Assembly: GCF_014725735.1 (NCBI RefSeq)
Contig: NZ_CP061368.1
Location: forward strand, 635,225 to 699,224
DNA: 64,000 nt
Origin: Wenzhouxiangella sp. AB-CW3
Lineage (GTDB): Bacteria; Pseudomonadota; Gammaproteobacteria; Xanthomonadales; Wenzhouxiangellaceae
Reading direction: 5' to 3'
The notes under the pieces: model-generated
What the model saw: the letters and a program-made list of their open reading frames with translations, nothing else
Told to the model about the DNA's origin: nothing
Databases searched by the model: none
Shown: one piece after another, positions 50,580 to 58,888 of the stretch
Position numbering within the stretch: the stretch's first letter is position 1
Layout: each line of letters opens with the position of its first letter
Program-made: the position numbers and the translations under genes

Positions 50580-51310
50580 TGCAGATCCCCGAACAGCGCC
50601 TGCAGGATGGCAATGGCGGCAGGCCCGGCCGTCTCGGTGCGCAGGACCCTGGGGCCCAGGCGCAGTCCCTCGAAGTCCCGGCGTTTCAGCCACTCGATCT
50701 CGTGATCGGCGAAGCCGCCCTCGGGACCGATGGCCAGCATGGCCCGGCCCGCCGTCGGCGCCGCCATGGCCGGTATGGTGCAATCGGCCGTCGGATCAAG
50801 ATAAAAGCGCGGGGATACTTCCGGCTTCAACGCGGTCAATTGAAGCGGAGTGCCAATATGCGGTATGTGTACCCGGCCGCTTTGTTCGCAGGCTGCCACC
50901 GCCACGCCATGCCAGTGGGCAAGGCGTTTTTCGGCCCGCCGGGCATCGAGTTTCACCTCGGTGCGCTCGGTGAATACCGGAATAATGGCAGCCACGCCCA
51001 GCTCGCAGGCCTTCTGAATGGTCCAGTCCATGCGCTCGCCCCGACCGATGGCCTGGACCAGGGTGATGGCCAGCGGCGATTCGACGGCCGGCGATTCAGC
51101 CCGGGTGACGGTCACGCTGCAGTGACCCGGTGGTCGGCTCTCGGCAATGGTGCCGGAGTATTCCCGGCCGTCGCCGTTGAACAGCACGACCGGGTCGCCG
51201 GCGCGGCGTCGGAGCACCTTGACCAGGTGCCGCGCGGGTCGGGTCTCGAGCTCAACCGTCTGGTCGAGCTCAAGCGGTCGGCTTGTGTGGATTCGGACGG
51301 GCCGAGTCAT
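50576..51310 (-). CDS. rsmE: 16S rRNA (uracil(1498)-N(3))-methyltransferase
   Basis: A 244-residue SPOUT-class enzyme that methylates U1498 of 16S rRNA. An N-terminal PUA-like domain (about 1-70, RHLVKVLRRRAGDPVVLFNG) is followed by the trefoil-knot SAM domain with LVQAIGRGERMDWTIQKACE, ELGVAAIIPV and the knot motifs AIGPEGGFADHE and LRLGPRVLRTETA. Length equals E. coli RsmE (243). Divergent from the gsp operon, with 87 bp between starts. Confidence 0.95.
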   Translation of the reverse strand: MTRPVRIHTSRPLELDQTVELETRPARHLVKVLRRRAGDPVVLFNGDGREYSGTIAESRPPGHCSVTVTRAESPAVESPLAITLVQAIGRGERMDWTIQKACELGVAAIIPVFTERTEVKLDARRAEKRLAHWHGVAVAACEQSGRVHIPHIGTPLQLTALKPEVSPRFYLDPTADCTIPAMAAPTAGRAMLAIGPEGGFADHEIEWLKRRDFEGLRLGPRVLRTETAGPAAIAILQALFGDLQ

Positions 51311-51397
51311 GTTGCCGCGGTCTGCAAACAGGTATTCATGCAAATGATTGATCGGCGTATGATGAACGTTTACCGCAACCAGTGTAGTCAAAGGTCG

Positions 51398-51841
51398 ATG
51401 ACGATGACACGTTTTCCCGTCCGCCGCGCGCGCGGCTTCTCGCTGATCGAAATCCTCGTGGTGGTGGTCATCATCGGGATTCTCGCAGCCGTGGTTGTAC
51501 CGCGTGTCATGGACGAGCCGGACCGGGCCATGGTGACACGCGCCAAGCAGGACGTGCAGGCGCTGGTAACCGCGTTGAACATGTACCGGCTCGACAACCA
51601 CACTTATCCGTCGACCGAGCAGGGGCTGGAAGCCTTGGTGCGGCAACCCTCGGGGCAGCCCGAGGCACCCAACTGGCGACCCGGGGGCTACCTGGACCGT
51701 CTGCCTGAAGACCCCTGGGGACGCGAATACCAGTATCTGCGGCCCGGCGTGCATGGCGAGATCGACGTGTGGTCGTACGGGGCCAACGGCATGCCGGGTG
51801 GCGAGGGCAAGGATGCCGAGATCGGCAACTGGAATCTTTGA
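51398..51841 (+). CDS. gspG: Type II secretion major pseudopilin GspG
   Basis: A 147-residue major pseudopilin. Prepilin peptidase should cut RRARG^FSLIE; the +5 Glu is present and a ~20-residue hydrophobic helix follows (ILVVVVIIGILAAVVVPRVM). The C-terminal domain has NMYRLDNHTYPSTEQGLEAL, PEDPWGREYQYL and the calcium-binding-loop-like end GADGMPGGEGKDAEIGNWN equivalents typical of GspG. It is first in a tight gspG-N operon. Pseudopilin polymerisation pushes folded exoproteins through the outer-membrane secretin, which is not encoded here. Confidence 0.96.
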   Translation: MTMTRFPVRRARGFSLIEILVVVVIIGILAAVVVPRVMDEPDRAMVTRAKQDVQALVTALNMYRLDNHTYPSTEQGLEALVRQPSGQPEAPNWRPGGYLDRLPEDPWGREYQYLRPGVHGEIDVWSYGANGMPGGEGKDAEIGNWNL

Positions 51842-51851
51842 TCCGGTAGCG

Positions 51852-52367
51852 GTGAGATATCCGGCGAGCGGTTACGCGCCGGGTGCGCCGGCGCGCGGCT
51901 TTACCCTGCTCGAAGTGCTGGTCGTGGTGGCCATTGGAGCCATCATGGTGGGTGTTGTCGTGCTGCGCATGGGCGACTGGCGCACCGAGATGTCACCCGA
52001 TCGTCAGCTTGAGCGCCTCGCGGCCCTGATCGAGGCGCAGTGCGACCAGGCCATGTTTCAGTCCCGCCCGCGTGGCATTCGCATCACCGAGGAAGGATAC
52101 GATTTCTGGCAGTCGGCCAGCGACGGCTGGGTTGTCTTGAGTGGTGAGGGCATCAACCGCCCGCGCCATTGGCAGGGCGGCCTGGAACCCAGCCTGGATG
52201 TGACCGGCTACCGTGCGCGCCTCGACGAGGAGCCGGAGTTGCCGCAACTGTGGTGCGACCCGCTGGGCGAACTGAGCCTGTTCACGCTGACACTTGAAGG
52301 CGGTGGCCTGCGGGCAAGTCTGAGCGCAGACCGGCCTGGACGCCTGCGGGTGGAGGCCGGTCGATGA
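51852..52367 (+). CDS. gspH: Type II secretion minor pseudopilin GspH
   Basis: A ~171-residue minor pseudopilin starting with GTG 51852, eleven bases after gspG. The prepilin motif is PARG^FTLLEVLVVVAIGAIMV. The body has the GspH pattern with LERLAALIEAQCDQAMFQSR and GIRITEEGYDFW. There is no clear ribosome-binding site for the GTG, so translation is probably coupled to gspG. It overlaps gspI by four bases. Confidence 0.88.
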   Translation: MRYPASGYAPGAPARGFTLLEVLVVVAIGAIMVGVVVLRMGDWRTEMSPDRQLERLAALIEAQCDQAMFQSRPRGIRITEEGYDFWQSASDGWVVLSGEGINRPRHWQGGLEPSLDVTGYRARLDEEPELPQLWCDPLGELSLFTLTLEGGGLRASLSADRPGRLRVEAGR

Positions 52368-52723
52368 AGTCGACGCGGGCCTTTACCCTGCTCGAGGTAC
52401 TGGTCGCCCTGGCGGTGGTGGCGGTGGCTATTGCGGCTCTTGCACGGGCCGGCAGCCAGGCCATCGACAGCCAGTTCCACCTCGAGGAGCGCACCATGGC
52501 GGTGTGGGTGGCCGACAATGTGCTCGCGGAGCTGCGGCTGGAGTCCCGTGTCGAGACCGGCAGTCGCCAGGGGGTGAGCGACATGGGCGAGCGCGAGTGG
52601 TACTGGGATGTGCTGGTTCAGGAAGCCCCGGGAGGCCAGTTGCTGCGGGCTGATGTGGCCGTCTACACGCATTCGGATCGGCGCGACCCGATACTCACAC
52701 ACACCGGGTTTCTGGCGCCATGA
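52364..52723 (+). CDS. gspI: Type II secretion minor pseudopilin GspI
   Basis: A 119-residue tip pseudopilin: short leader MKSTRA^FTLLEVLVALAVVAVA and then the small GspI body (WVADNVLAELRLES, WYWDVLVQEAP). GspI nucleates the GspI-J-K tip complex of the pseudopilus. Overlaps gspH and gspJ by four bases each (ATGA). Confidence 0.93.
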   Translation: MKSTRAFTLLEVLVALAVVAVAIAALARAGSQAIDSQFHLEERTMAVWVADNVLAELRLESRVETGSRQGVSDMGEREWYWDVLVQEAPGGQLLRADVAVYTHSDRRDPILTHTGFLAP

Positions 52724-53334
52724 AGCCGGTGAGCCCTGTCAATGGCTGCGGGCCGGCGGGCAGTCGCGGCTACACGCTGATCGAGGTGATCGTGGCCGTG
52801 ACAGTCTTCGCCTTTCTTGCCGGCGCGGCTTATGTCTCGCTCGATGGCCTGAGTCGTGCGGCCTTGGATCATCGTGAGCGATCGGAGGATTTCGCCGAAT
52901 TGCAGATGGCGCTGGCGCGGCTGGACAGTGACCTGCGCCAGCTGAGTAGTCGCAGCGTGCGCGGGCCGGACGGTCGTCTCGAACCGGCATTGGCGGGTGA
53001 GCGCAGTCACCTGGAGGGTACACGTGCAGGCTGGGCCAACCCCGCCAATCATGACCGTGCCACCCTGCAGCGATTTGCCTGGCAACAGGCGGGCAGTGAT
53101 TTGCAACGAACCAGCTGGCCGGTGACTGACAGGGTGCCGGCCACCGCGTCATTTGCCGAAGATCTTCTGCCCCGCGTCAATCGCCTGGAGTTCAGCTATC
53201 GTGATCGCGAGGGTCGCTGGCAGGACCGCTGGCCACCCGATGAAGACGAACTCCGCCGCTTGCCGACCGCCATCGAGGTCACCGTGGACTCGGCACGTTT
53301 CGGGCGACTGCGGCGCGTGGTGGTGCTGCTGTGA
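52720..53334 (+). CDS. gspJ: Type II secretion minor pseudopilin GspJ
   Basis: A 204-residue tip pseudopilin. A 16-17-residue leader ends at SRG^YTLIEVIVAVTVFAFL. The body shows GspJ blocks: FAELQMALARLDSDLRQLSS, PALAGERSHLEGTRAGW and a late RRLPTAIEVTVD. Tyr instead of Phe at +1 is tolerated in pseudopilins. It overlaps gspI and gspK by four bases. Confidence 0.93.
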   Translation: MKPVSPVNGCGPAGSRGYTLIEVIVAVTVFAFLAGAAYVSLDGLSRAALDHRERSEDFAELQMALARLDSDLRQLSSRSVRGPDGRLEPALAGERSHLEGTRAGWANPANHDRATLQRFAWQQAGSDLQRTSWPVTDRVPATASFAEDLLPRVNRLEFSYRDREGRWQDRWPPDEDELRRLPTAIEVTVDSARFGRLRRVVVLL

Positions 53335-54260
53335 GCTTGCCCATGCCAGACCGTCAGCGGGGTGGTGCGCTGCTGATTGCCTTGCTGGCCGTGGCCCTGG
53401 CCACGGTGATCGCGGTGGCGCTGATCGAGCGGGGTCAGCAAGGCATGGCACGCACCGAGGCCCTGTTGATCAGCGAACGGGCCTGGCAGTATGCCCGGGG
53501 CATGGAATCGCTGGCCGCCGAGACCATTCGGCGGGCACAGGGCGGCGAAGTCGACCCCACGGTACTGGATGGCACCTGGACCGAGCCGTTCGAAGTGCCC
53601 GGTGGATTTGTCCAGGGTCGTCTGATCGATCAGCAGGCCAGGTTCAACGTCAATGCACTGATTCACCCGGATGCTGCCCATGCAGCGCGGGCTCGCGACA
53701 CCTTTGCCCGTCTGCTCGACCGGCTCGGTCTGGAAGCCGGGATTGCCGAGGAACTGCTGGACTGGTTGGAAGGTGCAACCATGCCGCGGCCCGGCAGTGC
53801 CGCCGATGACTGGTACATGCGCCTGAACCCTCCCTACCGCACGGCCGGCAGTCCGATGGCCACGCCCAGCGAGCTGCGCTGGCTGCGCAGCGTCGATGCC
53901 GATGCCTGGCAGCAACTGGCCGATGTCGTGACCGCGCTGCCCAATCCGGACATGATCATCAACATTAATACCGCACCGGCCGAGCTGGTCGCCAGCCTGT
54001 TCGAGGAGCTCGATGACGATCAGGCCCGGCGGGTGATGGCCGATGGGCCGTTTTCCAGCCGTTCGGCCTTTCTTGAGCATCCAGTGATTCAGCCCCTGGC
54101 CCAGCCGGGCATGGAGCGTTACCTGACTACCGGCAGCCTCTGGTTTCTGGCGCAGTCACGCGTCGTGCTCGACGGCATCGAGCGTGACTATTTCCGTCTG
54201 TTGACGGCCGCGGGGCCGGGTTATGATGAGTTCCGTTATCTCAGCCAGGGCGTACCCTGA
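53331..54260 (+). CDS. gspK: Type II secretion minor pseudopilin GspK
   Basis: A 309-residue protein, the largest minor pseudopilin, capping the tip. The N-terminal region is MPDRQRG^GALLIALLAVALAT; as in other GspK proteins the +5 residue is not Glu. The body has SERAWQYARGMESLAAETI, QARFNVNAL and repeated helix-hairpin-helix-like pieces such as NINTAPAELVASLF. It starts with GTG 53331 overlapping gspJ; an ATG at 53343 is an alternative. Confidence 0.93.
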   Translation: MSLPMPDRQRGGALLIALLAVALATVIAVALIERGQQGMARTEALLISERAWQYARGMESLAAETIRRAQGGEVDPTVLDGTWTEPFEVPGGFVQGRLIDQQARFNVNALIHPDAAHAARARDTFARLLDRLGLEAGIAEELLDWLEGATMPRPGSAADDWYMRLNPPYRTAGSPMATPSELRWLRSVDADAWQQLADVVTALPNPDMIININTAPAELVASLFEELDDDQARRVMADGPFSSRSAFLEHPVIQPLAQPGMERYLTTGSLWFLAQSRVVLDGIERDYFRLLTAAGPGYDEFRYLSQGVP

Positions 54261-54275
54261 GTTCCCGACAGCACG

Positions 54276-55448
54276 ATGGCCAGATCCGGATCGGACAATC
54301 TCCTGATTCACGCACTCGGTGCCGAGTGCCCCTGGGCGTTGCTCGATGCTCAGGGAAGAACCCGGAAATCGGGCAGTTGCCCACCCGATGCTCCGGACTG
54401 GCCGGCTGATCGATCGCAGACCGTTCTGGTCGATGCCGGCCGTTGCATGGGGCTGGAAGTCGAGCTGCCCGAACTGCCATCCAGTCGTCGTCTGCAGGCG
54501 TTGCGCTGGGCGGCGGAAGAGCACCTGGCCGGCAGTGCCGAGGACGAGCATGTTGTTGCCGGTTCGCGTGATGACCAGGGGCGGGTGGCCTGTGTCGTCA
54601 TCGGGCAGGATGCCATGGACGAGTATGCCCAGGCTTTTTCCGACCAGCCTGCCGAACGCATGGTCCCGGACGCGCTGTGCCTGCCTTGGCAGGCCGGGGA
54701 GCTGGCCCTGGCGGAGCGCAAGGGTCGCATCCTGGCACGCTGGGGTCGCATGGACTTCGCCAGTTTCGAGGCCGAGCTGGCGGCAGAGCTGCTGGAAGGG
54801 TTGATCGACGGTGAGGTTGCAGTCATCTGGTACGGCGGCGAGCAACCGGGCTGGCTCGATGCCAGCGCCATTACGAAGGTGGCCGATTCGCAAAGCCTTG
54901 ACCACTGGTTGGCCGCGGGCGCCTGGGCTTCCGGCATCAACCTGCTCAGCGGTCCTTACTCGCCGCGTTCGGCGGTGGCGGCCAGGGGTTACTGGCGCTG
55001 GAGTGCCGGACTGGCAGCCGGTCTGTTGCTGCTGGTGGTTGTCAGCGCGGCGATTGAAACCCGTCAGCTCGAACGCGAATCCGAGCGCCTGCAGTCGGAC
55101 ATCGAGCAACGATTCAGCGAGATGTTTCCCGATGTGGGGCGCGTGGTGCGACCGCGCGAGCAGGCTGAACAGGAGCTGGCCCGCCTGCGTTTCGGTCAGG
55201 CCGCCGGACTGCTGGATCTGATGAACCGGACCGCGCCGGTGATCGACAGTCGCGACGATATCGTGCTCGATGGCCTCAACTACCGGGACGGAGAGCTGGA
55301 ACTGAGCCTGCGTGCTCCCGACGTGGCCGCACTCGATCAGCTTGAGCAGCGCCTGCGAGCGTTGGACCTGGCCGCTGATGTGCGCTCGGCCAGCCTGGAT
55401 GACGACGGCGCCAGCGGGCGCATCAGGGTCAGTGGAGGTGGCGGGTGA
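54276..55448 (+). CDS. gspL: Type II secretion inner-membrane platform protein GspL
   Basis: A 390-residue bitopic protein. The cytoplasmic actin-like domain (about 1-245) includes LVDAGRCMGLEVELPEL and ALRWAAEEHLAGSAEDEHVV; one membrane helix (WSAGLAAGLLLLVVVSAAI) and a periplasmic ferredoxin-like domain (about 300-390) follow. GspL recruits the GspE ATPase to the inner membrane and pairs with GspM. It starts 15 bp after gspK and overlaps gspM by four bases. Confidence 0.9.
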   Translation: MARSGSDNLLIHALGAECPWALLDAQGRTRKSGSCPPDAPDWPADRSQTVLVDAGRCMGLEVELPELPSSRRLQALRWAAEEHLAGSAEDEHVVAGSRDDQGRVACVVIGQDAMDEYAQAFSDQPAERMVPDALCLPWQAGELALAERKGRILARWGRMDFASFEAELAAELLEGLIDGEVAVIWYGGEQPGWLDASAITKVADSQSLDHWLAAGAWASGINLLSGPYSPRSAVAARGYWRWSAGLAAGLLLLVVVSAAIETRQLERESERLQSDIEQRFSEMFPDVGRVVRPREQAEQELARLRFGQAAGLLDLMNRTAPVIDSRDDIVLDGLNYRDGELELSLRAPDVAALDQLEQRLRALDLAADVRSASLDDDGASGRIRVSGGGG

Positions 55449-55930
55449 TCGAATACTGGCAGCAACTCAATCCGCGTCAACGGCGCGTGCTGGGACTGGC
55501 CGGGGTCGTACTGGGTGCACTGCTGCTGTACGTGTGGGTCTGGGAACCGCTGCACGAATCGCGCGCGGTTGAACGAGAACGTGTAGCCGGTCAGCAGGCA
55601 CTGCTGGACTGGCTTGACGCGGTGGCCCCTATGACCGAGCAGTTGCGTCAGACCGGAGAGCGGGCGACTTCGCTGGAAGGCCGCTCGCTGCTTGGCCTGG
55701 CCGATGAGACCGCGCGTGAGGCCGGGCTGGCCGGTGCCCTGAGTCGTATCGAACCAGCCGGCGAGCGCCAGGTGCGGGTCTGGCTTGATGGCGCCGATTT
55801 TGTAAGCGCCATGGGCTGGCTGGAGCAATTGTCGCGGTCTTATCCGATTCGGGTCAGTCAGCTGCAGGTCGATCGTGCCCGGGCCCGCGGTCAGGTCAAC
55901 GTGCGAGTCACGCTGGTGGCCGATGCGTAA
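55445..55930 (+). CDS. gspM: Type II secretion inner-membrane platform protein GspM
   Basis: A 161-residue bitopic protein: short cytoplasmic start MIEYWQQLNPRQRR, one membrane helix (VLGLAGVVLGALLLYVWVW) and a periplasmic domain with a coiled-coil stalk and a ferredoxin-like end (FVSAMGWLEQLSRSYPIRVS). GspM binds and stabilises GspL. GTG start overlapping gspL; gspN begins inside its last codons. Confidence 0.9.
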   Translation: MIEYWQQLNPRQRRVLGLAGVVLGALLLYVWVWEPLHESRAVERERVAGQQALLDWLDAVAPMTEQLRQTGERATSLEGRSLLGLADETAREAGLAGALSRIEPAGERQVRVWLDGADFVSAMGWLEQLSRSYPIRVSQLQVDRARARGQVNVRVTLVADA

Positions 55931-56633
55931 ACTGGTCTGGCTGGTTCTGCTGGCACTGCCCCTGATCATCGCGGCAACGCTCCCGGCCCGGGTGGTGACC
56001 CACTGGGTGGATCTGCCCGATGGCGTCGAACAGGTCCGGGGCACGGTATGGAATGGACAGGCGCAGTGGCGCCAGCCGGGTCATGCACCGATGCGGGTCC
56101 AATGGCGCTGGGACAAGGGTTGGCACTGGGGTTGGCAGGCCTCCGGTGATGCGACCCGCCTGCAGGGCTACTGGCGTCCGGGCGGCGATGGCCTGTCGCT
56201 CAGTGAAGTCTCGGGGCAACTGGGGCTGGACCGGGTCGACCTGGTCCACTGGCTGATGTACGTTCGCCCCGGCGGGTACATCGATGTGGATCTGGACCGC
56301 CTAAGCCTTGCACCGGGTCAGGTGCCGGAGATCGTCGGCGAGTTGGTCTGGCGTGAAGCCCGGCTCGAAGGGGCCGTCCACGAAGATCTGGGCGAGGTGG
56401 GGCTGCAGCTTCGTCGCGAAGGTGAAAGCCAGCAGATTCGGGTCGAGTCACTGCGTCCGGCCAGTGTGCATGTGCAGGGCCGGATCGACCTGGATGCCAG
56501 CCATTACGACGTCGATATCTGGCTGCGGGCGTCGGTCGACCGTCCCGACCTGGTGTCGCAACTGGCCCGCCTTGGAGAAAAACAGCCGGATGGACAGGTG
56601 CGGGTCCAGCTCCGCGGCAGGCTGGGTTGGTAG
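55923..56633 (+). CDS. gspN: Type II secretion system protein GspN
   Basis: A 236-residue envelope protein. An N-terminal hydrophobic segment (MRKLVWLVLLALPLIIAAT) acts as signal or anchor. The rest is periplasmic, with GspN features such as PDGVEQVRGTVWNGQAQW, WRWDKGWHWGWQASGDA and the end DGQVRVQLRGRLGW. Present in only some type II systems; role not settled. Last gsp gene of the operon, with an IMPase-family gene 23 bp downstream. Confidence 0.88.
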   Translation: MRKLVWLVLLALPLIIAATLPARVVTHWVDLPDGVEQVRGTVWNGQAQWRQPGHAPMRVQWRWDKGWHWGWQASGDATRLQGYWRPGGDGLSLSEVSGQLGLDRVDLVHWLMYVRPGGYIDVDLDRLSLAPGQVPEIVGELVWREARLEGAVHEDLGEVGLQLRREGESQQIRVESLRPASVHVQGRIDLDASHYDVDIWLRASVDRPDLVSQLARLGEKQPDGQVRVQLRGRLGW

Positions 56634-56656
56634 GCTCGCGGGCAGGAGATGACAAC

Positions 56657-57439
56657 ATGAACGATATTGATCTGCAACAGGCGCTGAGTGTGGCCCGAGA
56701 CGCGGCCCGGGCCGCCGACCGGGTGGCCATGCACTATTTTCGCGGCCGGCTTGAGGTCGAGACCAAGGCCGACGAAAGCCCGGTGACCATTGCCGACCGG
56801 GAAGCCGAGAGCGCCATTCGGGACATCATCGGCAGGCATTTTCCCGATCATGCCATCGATGGGGAGGAGTTCGGTCGTGCCGGCAGCAGTCGCTGTCTCT
56901 GGTTGATCGATCCGATTGACGGCACCAGAAGCTTCATCCGCGGGCTGCCGTTCTGGTCGGTGCAGATTGCTCTGATGGTCGATGACGAGCTGGTCATGGG
57001 GGTGTCGTCGGCGCCGGCATTCGCGGAAACGGCCTGGGCGGTGTCCGGCGGTGGTGCCTGGATCAACGATCGTCGCGCGCGAGTTCGGCCAGTCAACGAG
57101 TTGAGCCGGGCCGATATCAGCTTCGGCAATCTGCGCTCCCTGGCCGGCGACGCGCGTTGGGCATGGGCCGGCCAGATCGTCGCGGAAGCAGCGCGGTGTC
57201 GTGGATACGGCGACTTCTACGGCTATCATCGTTTGGCCGAGGGCGCTCAGGATGCCGTGATCGAAAGCGACGTCAATATTCTCGACATTGCCGCGCTGGC
57301 CGTCATCGTGCGTGAAGCCGGAGGCGTTCTCACCGACCTGGAAGGCCGGCCGCCCGGACTGGACACGCGGTCGGTGCTGGCGGCCTCACCCGAACTGCAT
57401 CAGCAACTGCTATCCTCCTGCCATGCCATTTCGGGATGA
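56657..57439 (+). CDS. Inositol monophosphatase-family phosphatase (HisN- or CysQ-like)
   Basis: A 260-residue Mg2+-dependent phosphatase of the IMPase fold. Metal-binding motifs are IDGEEFG, LIDPIDGTRSFIRG and the late SDVNILDIAALAVIVREAGG. The sequence context is closer to histidinol-phosphatase (HisN) types than to CysQ by eye, but substrate cannot be fixed. ATG 56657 has a good GGAG site. It overlaps nudE by 17 bases, so the two are co-expressed, probably from the end of the gsp operon. Confidence 0.85.
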   Translation: MNDIDLQQALSVARDAARAADRVAMHYFRGRLEVETKADESPVTIADREAESAIRDIIGRHFPDHAIDGEEFGRAGSSRCLWLIDPIDGTRSFIRGLPFWSVQIALMVDDELVMGVSSAPAFAETAWAVSGGGAWINDRRARVRPVNELSRADISFGNLRSLAGDARWAWAGQIVAEAARCRGYGDFYGYHRLAEGAQDAVIESDVNILDIAALAVIVREAGGVLTDLEGRPPGLDTRSVLAASPELHQQLLSSCHAISG

Positions 57440-57989
57440 ATCACCGCCGCTGCCGATCATCCACGGTCGGCGCGAGAAACGTCCGGCCGACCGCTTCCGG
57501 ATCGAACAGCTGGATCTGGAGTTCTCCAACGGGGAGCGCCGGGTTTACGAACGATTGCTGAGCCGGGGGCTGGGGGCCGTCATCGTGGCAGCCATGCCAG
57601 ACGACGAGCATGTGCTGCTGGTGCGCGAATACGCCTGCGGCGTGCATCGCTACGAGCTCGGCCTGCCCAAGGGGCGGCTGGAGCCGGGCGAGTCACTGCT
57701 GGAAGGTGCCAACCGCGAGCTTCAGGAAGAATGCGGATACGCCGCGCGCGAGCTCCAAGAACTGGGCCACCTGACACTGGCGCCCGGCTACATGACCCAC
57801 ACTACCCACGTCATCCTCGCCCGCGACCTCTATCCCTCCCGCCTGCCGGGCGACGAACCCGAAGAGCTGGAAGTCATCAAGTGGCCGCTGGCCGACCTGG
57901 TCAGCCTGATCGAACGCGACGACTGCACCGAGGGGCGCTCGATTGCGGCGTTGTATATGGCGAGAGAGAAGGTGAAAGGTAAAAGGTAA
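57423..57989 (+). CDS. nudE: ADP compounds hydrolase NudE (Nudix family)
   Basis: A 188-residue Nudix hydrolase acting on ADP-ribose, NADH, Ap3A and similar ADP-containing substrates. The Nudix box is complete: GRLEPGESLLEGANRELQEE followed by CG. Upstream, RVYERLLSRGLGAVIVAAMP and ELGLPKGR fit NudE. The extreme C-terminus (REKVKGKR and the stop) is encoded by a heptad repeat array, so its length and sequence are probably not functionally constrained. Confidence 0.9.
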   Translation: MPFRDESPPLPIIHGRREKRPADRFRIEQLDLEFSNGERRVYERLLSRGLGAVIVAAMPDDEHVLLVREYACGVHRYELGLPKGRLEPGESLLEGANRELQEECGYAARELQELGHLTLAPGYMTHTTHVILARDLYPSRLPGDEPEELEVIKWPLADLVSLIERDDCTEGRSIAALYMAREKVKGKR

Positions 57990-58104
57990 ATGGCGGGATT
58001 TGCAGTGGTTTTAGCTGTTTTGGCTGGCCAATGGCCAGCACCTCGCCGTTGGCCACCCGGTTAGAAAAGAAGGCAAACAGCCATCCCTCCTTTCACCTTT
58101 CACC
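57969..58104. repeat. Composite intergenic element: heptad array, hairpin, inverted heptads (locus 3)
   Basis: About three AAAGGTR heptads (57969-57990), overlapping the nudE stop, are followed after 32 bp by a TGGCCA hairpin (GCTGGCCA / TGGCCAGC, 58023-58039, with a further GTTGGCCACC at 58048-58057). Inverted heptads CCTTTCACCTTTCACC lie at 58089-58104, just before the hemJ stop. Same heptad as locus 1 (39456-39619), 18.5 kb away. Confidence 0.75.
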
Positions 58105-58107
58105 GCC

Positions 58108-58536
58108 TCAAAAAGGCTTCACTACCACCATCACCACCACCACGATCAGGATCAGCGCCGGGATCTCGTTGAACCAGCGATACCATTTTGAACTGCGACG
58201 GTTCTCGCCGCGGGCGAACACGCCGATGAGTTTCCAGCAGTAGAGGTGGTAGGCGATCAGCGCCACGACGAAGGCGAGCTTGACGTGCATCCAGCCCGAC
58301 TGCAGGTGCCAGGGCTGGGCGATCAGCAGTGCCGTTCCGAAGGCCACGGCGAGTGCGCCGCCGATGTGGGTGATTCCCATGAGCCGACGTTGCATGACCA
58401 GCAGCAACTCGTAGCGTTCTCCGGCCGGGTTTTCGGCAGCATAGACGAACAGCCGTGGCAGGTAGAACACTCCGGCAAACCAGGTCACGACGAAGATAAT
58501 GTGAAACGCTTCCAGCCAGAGCATGGCATCGTCCAT
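58108..58536 (-). CDS. hemJ: Protoporphyrinogen oxidase HemJ
   Basis: A 142-residue four-helix membrane protein of the HemJ/UPF0093 family, which oxidises protoporphyrinogen IX to protoporphyrin IX in haem synthesis. Conserved parts: WLEAFHIIFVVTWFAGVFYL with the essential His, PRLFVYAAE, RLMGITHIGGALAVAFGTAL, and SGWMHVKLAFVVALIAYHLY with the essential Lys. The C-terminus RWFNEIPALILIVVVVMVVV is typical. It stands alone, between an element of heptad repeats and the erpA leader. Confidence 0.92.
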   Translation of the reverse strand: MDDAMLWLEAFHIIFVVTWFAGVFYLPRLFVYAAENPAGERYELLLVMQRRLMGITHIGGALAVAFGTALLIAQPWHLQSGWMHVKLAFVVALIAYHLYCWKLIGVFARGENRRSSKWYRWFNEIPALILIVVVVMVVVKPF

Positions 58537-58888
58537 TTGGGCGGCAGCGCCGTATTGTCATTGACTTCAACGCCAATCGCAACTTGACGCAGCCCCCGCC
58601 AGCAGGGTATAAACGACGCGCACATGACAAAAAATTCATGAAAATACAACATCATGAGTTGACAAATAATCAAGTGCAGAACCGTCCGGTTTGGGGCACT
58701 TTGCATTGAAGCGGTCGTATGGCCGCTTTCTTTTTCTCTGTCCAAAGGGCCTGCAACCCGCTGTCTCGCGAGCCTCCCGGGGCATCCTGAACGAATTCGC
58801 CGAGCCAGCCGGGCTTGACAGCTCCTTGAGCAGTCGCCATCTTTTCGTTGTCCAAACCGGCGATGCAACCGAAGTGGAGTCCAGTCAA
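58537..58888. other. Intergenic region between hemJ and erpA
   Basis: No convincing gene here. The stretch 58620-58680 is AT-rich with a TTGACA box (58659-58664) but no good -10 at the right spacing. A hairpin with T run follows at 58709-58735, then ~150 bp of GC-rich sequence that is open in the erpA frame from 58691 but without family similarity. It may be an untranslated leader of erpA. Confidence 0.4.
58709..58735 (+). terminator. Hairpin plus T run in the erpA leader
   Basis: AAGCGG and CCGCTT pair around an 8-base loop and are followed by TCTTTTT. On the forward strand this looks like an intrinsic terminator, but no forward gene ends before it. It could be an attenuator in the long leader of erpA or the terminator of a small transcript starting near 58660. 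Confidence 0.5.
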
